A stretch of 64,000 bases of DNA from Phaeobacter sp. CECT 5382 (lineage in GTDB: Bacteria > Pseudomonadota > Alphaproteobacteria > Rhodobacterales > Rhodobacteraceae), in NCBI RefSeq assembly GCF_001457775.1, contig NZ_CYSG01000001.1, positions 353,346 to 417,345 on the forward strand. The letters are read 5' to 3'. How positions within the stretch are numbered: position 1 is the first letter of the stretch; every line of letters begins with the position of its first letter. A program made the translations under genes and the position numbers. Below are positions 29,351-37,257 of this stretch, in pieces. The notes beneath the pieces are model-generated. The model searched no databases. It saw only the letters and a program-made list of their open reading frames with translations, and had not been told where the DNA came from.

Positions 29351-30846
29351 ATTGCTTTTCCGTCCAAAATTGCCACCGCCATGCTGGCCTGTTCCACATC
29401 ATCAAAGGGCAAGACATCTGTTCCCACGATCTGGCCGCTTTCATGACCTTTGCCGCAGATCAGCAGGGCGTCGCCTGCGCCCAGAGCGTCAACACCGCGC
29501 AGGATCGCCTCGGCGCGATCGCCAAATTCCAGCGCATCTGGGGCTCCGCTCTTGACGGCTGCCCGGATCAGTGCGGGATCTTCGGTGCGGGGATTGTCAT
29601 CGGTCACGATGACCAGATCGGCGTTGTCATGCGCGGCCTGCCCCATCAACGGGCGTTTGGAGGCATCGCGGTCGCCGCCGGCCCCGACAATGGCCACCAG
29701 TCGGCCCAGCACATGCGGGCGCAGAGCCTTGATCGCGGTGGCCACCGCATCCGGCGTATGGGCATAGTCCACAAATACCGAGGCGCCATTGTCACGCCGC
29801 GCCGCGTGCTGCATGCGCCCGCGCACCGTTGTCAGATGCGGCAGGGTTTCAAACACCGCTTCGGGGTCCTCGCCACTGGCAATCACCAGCCCGCAGGCCA
29901 GTAGAACGTTTTCGGCCTGAAAGCCGCCAATCAGGTTGAGCCGGGTCTGAAACGGGCGATCATGCCAGGTGAACCGCAGATCCTGCCCGGTATCGTCATA
30001 GCGTTGCCCCGACAGGCTGATATCCCCCAGCCCGCGCCCAACGCTGAGCACCTCTTGACCCCGCGCAGCCGCCACGGCGCGCATCTCCGCGCCGCGCGGA
30101 TCATTCATGTTGATCACCGCCACGCCATCCTCGGACAGCACGCGGCGAAACAGGCCCGCCTTGGCGGCAAAATAGGCCTCGAATGTTTCGTGATAATCCA
30201 GATGATCCTGAGTGAAGTTGGTAAATCCAGCCGCCGCAAGTTGCACCCCATCTAGGCGGCATTGGTCCAGTCCATGCGATGAGGCCTCCATCGCCGCATG
30301 GGTCACACCAGCAGTCGCCGCCTTGGCGAGGGCCGCGTGCAGGGTGATCGGCTCAGGGGTGGTATGGGCCAGCGGATGGCTCCAACTGCCCTCGATCCCG
30401 GTGGTGCCGAGGTTTACGGCCTCATGGCCCAACTCGCACCAGATCTGGCGCACAAAGGTCGCCACCGAGGTTTTGCCATTGGTTCCGGTCACCGCCACCA
30501 TGGTCTGCGGCTGAACCCCGAACCAAAGCGCTGCCGCATAGGCCAGCGCTTGGCGCGGGTCTTCGACGATCACCAGCGCGGCATGGCTGTCAGCCAGGGG
30601 CTGCGCGGCAATCTTTGCGCCAGCGGCATCGGTTAGAATAGCTGTCGCCCCTTGGTCCAGAGCGGCCGGAATGAATTTGGCGCCGTGCACCTGACTGCCC
30701 GGGAGGGCAGCAAACAGCGTGCCTTTCGCAACCCGGCGGCTGTCGACTGACAAGCCCTCGATCACCGGGTCGGCGCCACCCCGCGCGGTCAGGCCCAGCT
30801 CGCTCAGCGGGCGGGATGGCGGGTTCATGTCGGGGTTGCTCTGCAT
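29347..30846 (-). CDS. murE: UDP-MurNAc-L-Ala-D-Glu:meso-diaminopimelate ligase MurE
   Basis: 499 residues from the ATG at 30846, which follows GAGGGCCGCAG. The ATP loop VAVTGTNGKTSVATFV, the EASSHGLDQCRLDG motif and the DNPR box in TDDNPRTEDPALI are present; the Asn-Pro-Arg of that box marks the meso-DAP-adding type, as expected for a Gram-negative. VDYAHTPDAV is also diagnostic. The short intercistronic gap to ftsI holds a strong hairpin listed separately. Confidence 0.97.
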   Translation of the reverse strand: MQSNPDMNPPSRPLSELGLTARGGADPVIEGLSVDSRRVAKGTLFAALPGSQVHGAKFIPAALDQGATAILTDAAGAKIAAQPLADSHAALVIVEDPRQALAYAAALWFGVQPQTMVAVTGTNGKTSVATFVRQIWCELGHEAVNLGTTGIEGSWSHPLAHTTPEPITLHAALAKAATAGVTHAAMEASSHGLDQCRLDGVQLAAAGFTNFTQDHLDYHETFEAYFAAKAGLFRRVLSEDGVAVINMNDPRGAEMRAVAAARGQEVLSVGRGLGDISLSGQRYDDTGQDLRFTWHDRPFQTRLNLIGGFQAENVLLACGLVIASGEDPEAVFETLPHLTTVRGRMQHAARRDNGASVFVDYAHTPDAVATAIKALRPHVLGRLVAIVGAGGDRDASKRPLMGQAAHDNADLVIVTDDNPRTEDPALIRAAVKSGAPDALEFGDRAEAILRGVDALGAGDALLICGKGHESGQIVGTDVLPFDDVEQASMAVAILDGKAI

Positions 30847-30852
30847 CTGCGG

Positions 30853-30907
30853 CCCTCACCAGGTTTCAGGGCCCGGGATCAGGTCCCGGGTCAGTTTGAG
30901 GTGAGGG
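30853..30907 (-). other. Nested hairpin across the ftsI stop / murE start junction
   Basis: Outer arms CCCTCACC (30853-30860) and GGTGAGGG (30900-30907) enclose a second inverted repeat built on GCCCGGGA and TCCCGGGT. The right outer arm lies within the last codons of ftsI (stop at 30891), and the left arm ends seven bases before the murE ATG, close to its ribosome site. There is no T tract, so this is unlikely to be a simple terminator. Confidence 0.5.
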
Positions 30908-32675
30908 TTATACCAGTCACCTGAGCAGGTTCAACTTGTGGTCTGAGACCCAAGAGCGGCGCCAGACGGCCGACCATCTCGGCGGCCACAGGAACCGCAG
31001 TCCAACCTGCGGTCCGGCGTTCTTCACCATGCGCAATGATTGAGGGCTCATCCAGGGTCACGACCAGTACATATTTGGGATCATGCGCCGGAAACATCGA
31101 GGCAAAGGTAGCAATCACCTTGTCCTCGTAATAGCCACCACGCGGCTTTGGTTTGTCTGCGGTGCCGGTCTTGCCGCCAACCTGATAGCCGGGCACGCGG
31201 GCGAAACTGGCAGTGCCTTCGGTCACAACCTTGCGCAGCATGATGCGCGCGGCATCAGCGGCCTCAACCGACATGATGCGGCGTCCCAGCTGGGGGCCGT
31301 CCTGTTTCAGAATTGTGGGGCTCACATAGTGTCCCCCATTGGCAATGGCCGCATAGCCAGCCGCCAGATGCATCGGCGTGGTGGAAATTCCGTGGCCATA
31401 TGAAATGGTCATCGCCGAAAGCTCCGACCAGTTTTTGGGCAACAGGGGCTTGCCGCCCTGGGCCTCGACGATCTCAAAAGGCGTTGCTTCCAGCATCCCC
31501 AGATCATCGAGAAAGCCGCGCTGACGTTCGGCACCGATCTGCTGCGCCAGACGTGCGGTGCCGATGTTAGAAGACTTCACAATAATCTTTGTCACCGACA
31601 ACTCGTTGCCGTAATTTCGAAAATCCCGGATTGCGAATTTACCCCACCGCAGTGGGCCGCGGGTGTCGATCACCGTTTCGGGGTTCACCAGCCCCAGATC
31701 CACCGCCTGCGCGGCTGCAAAGATCTTGAAGGTGGAACCCAGTTCATAAACACCCTGAACCGCACGGTTAAACAGCGGACTGACCGATGGATCAAACCCG
31801 GTTGCAGGCGCGCGTGGCCGTTCATTGGGATCAAAATCCGGCAGCGACACCACCGAGATCACCTCGCCGGTCTTCACATCCATCAGGATTGAAGTCGCGC
31901 CCTTGGCGCCCATCAGCTTCATGCCGCCATCCAGCACCCGCTCGGCGGCAGCCTGCACCGTCAGATCCAGCGAGAGCGCCAGCGGTTTGCGGCCATTGCT
32001 CGGATCACGCAGGTAGGTATCGAACTGTTTTTCAACCCCAGCGACACCGATCACCTCGGCCGCGCTTACGCCTTCCTTACCGAAGCCGGCACCGCCCAAC
32101 ACATGGGCGGCTACGCTGCCATTGGGATAAAGGCGCATCTCGCGCGGGCCAAACAACAGGCCAGGATCGCCGATGTCATGCACCGCCTGTTTCTGCTCGG
32201 GGCTGATTTTCTTCTTGATCCACAGAAACTTGCGCTTGCCGGTAAAATCCGCAAGCAGACGATCCTGATCCAGATCCGGAAAGATCTCTACCAGCCCCTT
32301 GGCAGCCGCGAGTGGATCGATCAGCTGCCGTGGTTGAGCATAAAGCGAATGGGTTTCGAAATTCGTCGCCAGAATGCGGCCTTGGCGGTCGACAATATCG
32401 GCGCGCTGCATGGCGATGGCGCTGCCGGGCACGCTCGCCACCGGCTCACGTGGCTCCGAGGTGGCCATGACACCCATGCGGCCCGCAACGGCAGCATAGG
32501 CACAAAGGAAAAACACCCCCAACACCAGCAAACGCCCCTCGGCGCGCTGACGGGATTTCAGCTGCATCTCTTCGTGACGCTCGCGGATGTTTTCCTTTTC
32601 AATACTGTCGGGGTTTTCCCCCTTGGCACGGGCATCCAAAATGCGCGCCAGTGGGCGCAACGGCTTACGGATCAT
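30891..32675 (-). CDS. ftsI: Septal peptidoglycan transpeptidase FtsI (PBP3)
   Basis: 594 residues. A cytoplasmic basic N-terminus, one membrane helix at about residues 48-68, the non-catalytic dimerisation domain, and the transpeptidase domain. Active-site motifs: STFK with Ser314, SSN in VKSSNIGTARL, and KTGT in GGKTGTADKP. It is a class B penicillin-binding protein that crosslinks septal wall with FtsW. Its ATG overlaps the ftsL stop by 4 bases. Confidence 0.96.
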   Translation of the reverse strand: MIRKPLRPLARILDARAKGENPDSIEKENIRERHEEMQLKSRQRAEGRLLVLGVFFLCAYAAVAGRMGVMATSEPREPVASVPGSAIAMQRADIVDRQGRILATNFETHSLYAQPRQLIDPLAAAKGLVEIFPDLDQDRLLADFTGKRKFLWIKKKISPEQKQAVHDIGDPGLLFGPREMRLYPNGSVAAHVLGGAGFGKEGVSAAEVIGVAGVEKQFDTYLRDPSNGRKPLALSLDLTVQAAAERVLDGGMKLMGAKGATSILMDVKTGEVISVVSLPDFDPNERPRAPATGFDPSVSPLFNRAVQGVYELGSTFKIFAAAQAVDLGLVNPETVIDTRGPLRWGKFAIRDFRNYGNELSVTKIIVKSSNIGTARLAQQIGAERQRGFLDDLGMLEATPFEIVEAQGGKPLLPKNWSELSAMTISYGHGISTTPMHLAAGYAAIANGGHYVSPTILKQDGPQLGRRIMSVEAADAARIMLRKVVTEGTASFARVPGYQVGGKTGTADKPKPRGGYYEDKVIATFASMFPAHDPKYVLVVTLDEPSIIAHGEERRTAGWTAVPVAAEMVGRLAPLLGLRPQVEPAQVTGITLTSN

Positions 32676-33034
32676 GGACGCACCTCCTCACCCGAGGCCG
32701 CATTCAGACCAGAAACATCTACTCCTTGGGTGATTTGCAGGGCTGGCTGCACCGGATAGGTGACCTCATCCACGCGCCCAAACTGGTCCGGGCGCAGCGG
32801 CAGCAGGCCAAGTCGTTCGAAGTTCAGCTCTGCCAGCTCGATCAGCCGATCCGGTCGGTTGAGATAGGCCCATTCGGCCCGCAACACGCTGAGCCGCACC
32901 TGTGCTGCACCGATTTCACGTTGCAGCCCGCGGGTTTCCTTCAGCACCTGCTGGGTGGCGTAGTTTTCCTGATAGGCCCAGAAGGCCAGCCCAAAAACCG
33001 CCAGAGCAGTAGCAACATACAGCAGGCTTTTCAT
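32672..33034 (-). CDS. ftsL: Cell division protein FtsL
   Basis: 120 residues: a short cytoplasmic tip, a membrane helix at about residues 3-21 ([19 protein letters not shown]), then a periplasmic coiled-coil segment ([31 protein letters not shown]) and a tail. The [16 protein letters not shown] motif is typical of alphaproteobacterial FtsL. It forms the FtsQLB scaffold. It overlaps both rsmH (4 bases) and ftsI (4 bases). Confidence 0.9.
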   Translation of the reverse strand: MKSLLYVATALAVFGLAFWAYQENYATQQVLKETRGLQREIGAAQVRLSVLRAEWAYLNRPDRLIELAELNFERLGLLPLRPDQFGRVDEVTYPVQPALQITQGVDVSGLNAASGEEVRP

Positions 33035-34023
33035 CGACGGTCATCTTTCAGCTGCGGCATGCTGAGATCCCGTGCACCGATCGGCGTCGGCGCAGCACTG
33101 GTGCGCCGCCCCACCCGCAGGCGTGCCGACCGAGAACGCGGGTTTTCCGCCAGCTCGTCATCATCGGGGCCAACCGCCTTGCGAGTGACCAGTTCAAACT
33201 GCGCCGGGCTCTCTTCCATTTCCGGAGCATAGCGATTGGCGCGTCCAGTTTTGCCAGCCCGGTGCTGGAAGAACCGTTTGACCATACGGTCCTCGACGGA
33301 ATGAAAGGTTACAACCGCCAGCAAACCACCCGGTTTCAACGCGCGCTCGGCCGCCAACAGCCCGTTGAACAGCTCTTCGTATTCGGCGTTCACCGCGATG
33401 CGCAGCGCCTGAAAGCTGCGAGTGGCGGGGTGCGATTTGCCGGGTTTTGGCCGTGGCAGGCAGCCCTCGACCAGCTTGGCAAGTTGCAATGTCGTGGTGA
33501 TTGGTTCTAGCGCGCGGGCGGCAACGATGGCCTTGGCGATTCGGCGGCTGGCGCGTTCTTCACCGTAGTGAAACAGAACATCAGCCAGCTGCACCTCGGT
33601 CAGGTCTGCGACCAGATCCGCAGCCGAGGGACCGGACTGTGACATCCGCATATCCAGCGGGCCGTCCCGCATGAATGAAAAGCCCCGTTCAGCAATATCC
33701 AGCTGCATGGAGGAAACTCCAAGGTCCAGCACCACGCCATCAAGGTCCTGCGCATATTCATCCATACGCGAGAACACGCCCTCTTGCAGCACCAGACGGT
33801 CGCCGTATTCGGCGGCCCAGGGGCGGGCCAGTTCAAATGCCAACGGATCCCGATCAACGCCGATCACCTGATCCGCGCCCGCCTCAAGCAGCCCGCGGGT
33901 GTAGCCACCTGCCCCGAATGTGCCGTCCAACCAACGCCCGGATACTGGCGCCACAGCTTTCAACAGCGGGCGCAGCAGGACCGGAACATGGGGACCGGAG
34001 GAGGTGTTGCGGTCCGTTGTCAT
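33031..34023 (-). CDS. rsmH: 16S rRNA (cytosine1402-N4)-methyltransferase RsmH
   Basis: 330 residues. It begins [18 protein letters not shown] with the SAM-binding [18 protein letters not shown] loop, then [25 protein letters not shown] and [15 protein letters not shown], all RsmH (MraW) signatures. It methylates C1402 in the ribosomal P site. It lies 3 bases after the mraZ stop, and its stop overlaps the ftsL start. Confidence 0.97.
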   Translation of the reverse strand: MTTDRNTSSGPHVPVLLRPLLKAVAPVSGRWLDGTFGAGGYTRGLLEAGADQVIGVDRDPLAFELARPWAAEYGDRLVLQEGVFSRMDEYAQDLDGVVLDLGVSSMQLDIAERGFSFMRDGPLDMRMSQSGPSAADLVADLTEVQLADVLFHYGEERASRRIAKAIVAARALEPITTTLQLAKLVEGCLPRPKPGKSHPATRSFQALRIAVNAEYEELFNGLLAAERALKPGGLLAVVTFHSVEDRMVKRFFQHRAGKTGRANRYAPEMEESPAQFELVTRKAVGPDDDELAENPRSRSARLRVGRRTSAAPTPIGARDLSMPQLKDDRR

Positions 34024-34026
34024 TCT

Positions 34027-34530
34027 TCACGCGCCTCCGGCGCCATCTAGGAACTCCAGCGGATCAAAGTCCTCTGGCAGGTCATCCATCCATTTCTCGG
34101 TCTGAGCCAGCTCTTCTTCATCGTAGGTTTCGGGCTTCCAGATCTGGAAGGTGTCGCCTGCGGCCATAAAGAAGGCTTCTTTGTCGAGGTCGATCTTATT
34201 GCGCAGCTTGGCGGGCAGCACCAGGCGGCCGGTCTCGTCTACCGTTGTCGGGAAAGACTGGCCGTGGAACATGCGCTGCAACAGTTTGCGCTGCATCGAG
34301 CCACGCGGCAATGCGTCAATCTTGGCGTCGACTTCCTCGATCGCCTCCATTGTGTAGCATTCCAGGTAATTGCGGCGGTGATCTCCGTATACGATCACCA
34401 GTTCAGGGCTTTCGCCGGACTTCCAGTTTGGATCACTCGCTTCGATCACACGACGAAAGGAGGCTGGAATCGAGACCCGCCCCTTTGCATCCACCTTATG
34501 GTGGCTTTCGCCTCTGAACCTGCGGCCCAA
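34027..34530 (-). CDS. mraZ: Transcriptional regulator MraZ
   Basis: 167 residues from a TTG start at 34530, which has AAAGGGA about 6 bases upstream and gives the usual N-terminus (M)GRRFRGESHHKVDAKGRVSIPA. An in-frame ATG at 34563 would add eleven Arg/Lys-rich residues. Two AbrB-like MraZ repeats are seen, each with the DxxGR motif: DAKGRVSIPASFR and DETGRLVLPAKLR. MraZ is a ring-forming DNA-binding protein that regulates the dcw operon in other bacteria. It is the first gene of the block and sits behind a long structured leader. Confidence 0.9.
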   Translation of the reverse strand: MGRRFRGESHHKVDAKGRVSIPASFRRVIEASDPNWKSGESPELVIVYGDHRRNYLECYTMEAIEEVDAKIDALPRGSMQRKLLQRMFHGQSFPTTVDETGRLVLPAKLRNKIDLDKEAFFMAAGDTFQIWKPETYDEEELAQTEKWMDDLPEDFDPLEFLDGAGGA

Positions 34531-34577
34531 ACTACTGTCCCTTTTTGCGCGCCTTCGGCGCATTTCAACCCCAGAAA

Positions 34578-34620
34578 GTAAAAGGGGCGGGCTGATCTGC
34601 TGCCACTGATCAACCCGCCT
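34578..34620 (-). terminator. Rho-independent terminator in the mraZ leader
   Basis: 12-bp stem GGCGGGTTGATC/GATCAGCCCGCC (one G-T pair) with a 10-base loop, followed on the minus strand by CCTTTTACTTTC. It lies about 50 bases before the mraZ TTG start, so it would stop transcription before mraZ unless read through. This is an attenuation-like layout. Confidence 0.85.
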
Positions 34621-34797
34621 CCCTATTCCCGCTGAGCGGGGGTGTCCGACTGCGCACGCCACCTGGGGGGATGTCTGCTCGCCCGCGCGCCGGATCTCTC
34701 ATTGTTCGGATGAAGTGAAGGCCTGTATGAAACCTGCTTATTATTATGAGCTTGGGGTCTTTGGCGCCCCTATGTGCTCTCCGCTGCATCCGATGAA
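34578..34797 (-). ncRNA. UpsM-like leader RNA of the dcw cluster (candidate)
   Basis: A non-coding stretch of about 220 nt between a possible promoter (34804-34830) and a Rho-independent terminator (34578-34620) directly ahead of mraZ. From the predicted start (about 34797) to the TTG of mraZ is about 267 nt. This agrees well with the extended mraZ 5' leader of about 268 nt reported for Rhodobacter sphaeroides and other Rhodobacteraceae, where early termination releases the sRNA UpsM. Sequence identity to UpsM could not be tested here, so the call rests on position, length and the terminator. An internal hairpin (CCCCGCTCAGCGGG, about 34627-34641) precedes the terminator. Confidence 0.65.
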
Positions 34798-34803
34798 TAA
34801 GGG

Positions 34804-34830
34804 ATACTATGGGAATTCATGGTCTGGCAA
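34804..34830 (-). promoter_or_regulatory. Candidate promoter of the mraZ leader
   Basis: On the minus strand TTGCCA (34825-34830) and TAGTAT (34804-34809) with a 15-base spacer, slightly short of the sigma-70 optimum. A start about 7 bases downstream would give a leader of about 267 nt. The placement is by motif and by the expected leader length only. Confidence 0.45.
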
Positions 34831-35064
34831 CCCACCATCCGGGAATTCCGCACCACGGAGAATTCAGCCTCAGAAAAACCGTGGCGAAAAAGGGTCAAAA
34901 TATGGGGTTTTTTAGCACAAATGGGAGTGACGCAATATTTAGACACAATATCTAGGGTGCAAAAAAAACGCATTTTTTACTCCCAGAAGGCAGGAAAAGA
35001 CCTATGCAGAGGGAAGACTTCACGCCCTAGATAGACATGTTCCGCCTATGTTCCAAGGGCATCC

Positions 35065-35085
35065 TGTGAATAACTTTGTGGATAA
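35065..35085. promoter_or_regulatory. Two consensus DnaA boxes
   Basis: TGTGGATAA at 35077-35085 is the perfect reverse of TTATCCACA. TGTGAATAA at 35065-35073 is the reverse of TTATTCACA, which also fits TTWTNCACA. They are in the same orientation, three bases apart, next to an AT-rich segment. Confidence 0.7.
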
Positions 35086-35202
35086 GTGGATTTTCGCTCA
35101 AACAGACCAAGCGATTCGCTGGTATTTGCCCGCCGGGCCCGCCGCGCGCACCCTCTGAAACGAGCTGGATGCGGGAAAACGCGCCCCGCGCCCAACCCGC
35201 AT

Positions 35203-35259
35203 CCCATAATTTCCCATGGATCCCATAAATTCCCGTGCGACCCATGATTTCCCTAAAGG
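35203..35259. repeat. Three 19-bp direct repeats (iteron-like)
   Basis: Units 35203-35221, 35222-35240 and 35241-35259 share CCCATRATTTCCC (the second reads CCCATAAATTCCC) followed by six variable bases. Seen on the minus strand they give GGG triplets alternately 9 and 10 bases apart over more than five helical turns. No coding explanation. Confidence 0.8.
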
Positions 35260-35385
35260 TGCCCCATCCCCGGGACGTTCCGACCAAGTAAAAGCCCAGT
35301 CATGTCCCGTAGCATCCCGACACACGCGATAAATACGCGCCAACAGCAAACTCTAGTCTCTTGTGAAGCAGTACCCAATGGCGCC

Positions 35386-36543
35386 TCAGGCCATTCCGCC
35401 TGCCACCAGCCCCTTGGCAATCTGCCCATAGGCTTCGGCAATAGGGCTATCCCCCAGCGCCACCGGGGTGCCGGCGTCTCCGGCCAGTCTGGTCTCCAGA
35501 TCAATTGGCAGTGCGCCCAACAGAGGTAGCCCCAGGCTTTGCGCTTCGATCGCAACGCCGCCATTACCAAAGATATGATGTTCGCCACCGCAATCAGGGC
35601 AAGTGAAAAAGGACATGTTCTCGATCAGGCCCAGAACGGGGGTCTTGAGCGTGTTGAACATGTCGAGCGCCTTGCGCGCATCAATAAGGGCTACATCCTG
35701 CGGTGTGCTGACAACGATGGCGCCGCTCAGCTCTGCCTTGGTGCACAGCGTCAGCTGCACATCCCCGGTGCCCGGCGGCAGATCAACGATCAGCACGTCC
35801 AGCTCTCCCCAGTTCACCTGACCCAGCATCTGCTGCAAAGCCCCCATCAGCATTGGCCCGCGCCAGACGACGGCCTTGTTTTCGTCAACCATCAGGCCAA
35901 TCGACATCACGGTTACACCATGCGCCCGCAAAGGTTCGATCACTTTACCATCCGGGCTGCTTGGACGCCCCGAGACCCCCATCATGCGCGGCTGGCTCGG
36001 CCCATATATATCAGCGTCGAGCAATCCGACCCTGCGCCCCTGTCGCGCCAGTGCCACTGCGAGGTTGGCGCTGACAGTCGATTTCCCGACGCCCCCCTTC
36101 CCCGAGGCCACCGCCAGAATCCGCGCCACGCCAGACGGTTTGATCGGCCCGGCCTGCGCCTTTGGGTGCCCCCCGATCTTGAGGCCGGGCATCTCTCCGG
36201 GCACTTTTCCGGGCATAGCCCCCTTGCCCGATCCGCCAGCAGCTGCGGGACCGTGGGCCGTCAACGCGACTGCAACAGAGGCAACACCCTCCAGCGCCAG
36301 AACTGTAGCCTCGGCCGCACGGCGCAGCGGCTCCATCTGCTGGGCAATCGCGGGACTAGGTGCTTCAATCACGAAACTTACCTTGCCCTCTTCTGCGGAA
36401 CCTTCTGCACGCGACGCCACCGCATCCTGCGCAGAGGGCTTTATTGTCAGTGCGCGGATCATGTCCCGTGCAATCAGATCACCACCATCTGGCAACACCA
36501 ATCGCGCCAATGCAGCACGAACCTGCTCCTGAGTTACCATCAT
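35386..36543 (-). CDS. mrp: Mrp/NBP35 family iron-sulfur cluster carrier (ApbC)
   Basis: 385 residues from the ATG at 36543, preceded by AAAGGAA; the ORF extends further upstream without a good start. An N-terminal MIP18/DUF59-like domain (about 1-90) is followed by a Gly/Pro-rich linker and the ParA-type ATPase with deviant Walker A VASGKGGVGKSTVSANLA. The C-terminal CPDC pair in NMSFFTCPDCGGEHHIFG is the Fe-S binding CxxC. It transfers Fe-S clusters to apo-proteins in the cytoplasm. Transcribed towards the dcw leader, about 590 bases away. Confidence 0.93.
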   Translation of the reverse strand: MMVTQEQVRAALARLVLPDGGDLIARDMIRALTIKPSAQDAVASRAEGSAEEGKVSFVIEAPSPAIAQQMEPLRRAAEATVLALEGVASVAVALTAHGPAAAGGSGKGAMPGKVPGEMPGLKIGGHPKAQAGPIKPSGVARILAVASGKGGVGKSTVSANLAVALARQGRRVGLLDADIYGPSQPRMMGVSGRPSSPDGKVIEPLRAHGVTVMSIGLMVDENKAVVWRGPMLMGALQQMLGQVNWGELDVLIVDLPPGTGDVQLTLCTKAELSGAIVVSTPQDVALIDARKALDMFNTLKTPVLGLIENMSFFTCPDCGGEHHIFGNGGVAIEAQSLGLPLLGALPIDLETRLAGDAGTPVALGDSPIAEAYGQIAKGLVAGGMA

Positions 36544-36883
36544 CACCAGCGTTCCTTTTGCTGCAAAATACCCCAAAGCCTGAGGCGCCAGAGGGCTGCG
36601 TATTACTGTGCATTTTCTTTGCAGGCCACCATCTGCTGTCAGGGCAGGTTCCGCAAGGGCATCCACTCAAGACCCTAATTGGACTTGCTCAACCTCTGTG
36701 CGAAAAAGACAATTTTGCCCAAAAAACAGCTTGTTTCCATACGACTAACAAAGGACCCATGCAAATGCTGCATAGCAGAAATGCTCAGTTGGGGGATTGT
36801 GCAGTCGCAGCATTCACCTATTTTGTTCTCAAGCAACGCCGATACCGGCACAACATTATTCACCAGTTCTGAGGATCCATCCG
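36544..36883. promoter_or_regulatory. Divergent promoter region mrp / DUF1127 gene
   Basis: 340 bases between divergent starts, no supported gene. A plus-strand TTG (36797-36799), 18 bases, then CTATTT (36818-36823) resembles the heat-shock sigma (RpoH) promoter pattern described for Rhodobacter. This would suit a stress-induced DUF1127-sRNA operon but is a weak motif match. Confidence 0.35.
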
Positions 36884-37102
36884 ATGGCCGCTGTAAATCA
36901 AATCTCAACCCACAAGGCTGTATTCTCCGGAAACGCCCTGAGCTGGATCGAAGAGCTGCGCGTGAAGTTCGCCAACTACCGTCTCTATCGCCAGACGGTG
37001 AATGAGTTGAACGAACTGACAATGCGCGAACTGGCCGATCTGGGTCTGAATCGCTCGATGATCAAACGCGTCGCCTATCAGGCGGCTTACGAAAACAACT
37101 AA
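36884..37102 (+). CDS. DUF1127 domain-containing small protein (CcaF1-like)
   Basis: 72 residues. The ATG at 36884 has GAGG 9 bases upstream. The last 45 residues form the DUF1127 domain: a basic helical stretch (LRVKFANYRLYRQTV) and the conserved LNELTMRELADLGLNRSMI core. Proteins of this type in Rhodobacter (CcaF1) and Agrobacterium have been shown to act as small RNA-binding regulators; here that is by analogy. Four hairpin RNAs with CCUCCUCCC loops begin 8 bases after the stop, the same order as the ccaF1-CcsR1-4 locus. Likely one transcript. Confidence 0.9.
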   Translation: MAAVNQISTHKAVFSGNALSWIEELRVKFANYRLYRQTVNELNELTMRELADLGLNRSMIKRVAYQAAYENN

Positions 37103-37109
37103 TAGAGAT

Positions 37110-37140
37110 CAGGTCCTTTCTCCTCCTCCCTAAGGACCTG
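37110..37140 (+). ncRNA. CcsR1-like hairpin RNA
   Basis: Perfect 9-bp stem CAGGTCCTT/AAGGACCTG with loop TCTCCTCCTCCCT. The loop carries the CCUCCUCCC motif of the CcsR stress RNAs and is complementary to Shine-Dalgarno sequences. It begins 8 bases after the DUF1127 stop. Confidence 0.85.
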
Positions 37141-37146
37141 TCCTAC

Positions 37147-37180
37147 GCGGTGACATCCTCCTCCTCCCTGATGTCACCGC
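37147..37180 (+). ncRNA. CcsR2-like hairpin RNA
   Basis: Perfect 11-bp stem GCGGTGACATC/GATGTCACCGC with loop CTCCTCCTCCCT. Same loop motif as its neighbours but an unrelated stem sequence, so the loop is what is conserved. Confidence 0.85.
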
Positions 37181-37212
37181 ACCCTATTTACGGCTTCTAG
37201 CCGGACCCGAAT

Positions 37213-37250
37213 ACACCTAGGCCTCTCCTCCTCCCTAAAGGCCTTGGTGT
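37213..37250 (+). ncRNA. CcsR3-like hairpin RNA
   Basis: Stem ACACC-T-AGGCCT / AGGCCT-T-GGTGT with one T-T mismatch and loop CTCCTCCTCCCTAA. Third copy in the array. Confidence 0.85.
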
Positions 37251-37257
37251 TGTCATG

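Larger units (their letters stand above)
34831..35385. other. Non-coding region between mrp and the dcw leader
   Basis: About 550 bases with no convincing gene. It contains an AT-rich stretch (34880-34980) with a GGG-capped A/T hairpin at about 34956-34984, two DnaA-box motifs (35065-35085) and three 19-bp direct repeats (35203-35259), listed separately. ORFs seen here on either strand lack ribosome sites. Confidence 0.6.

Noticed and set aside
34819..35034. Plus-strand ORF in the mrp-mraZ gap
   Set aside because: No ribosome site, crosses AT-rich hairpin, no recognisable sequence.
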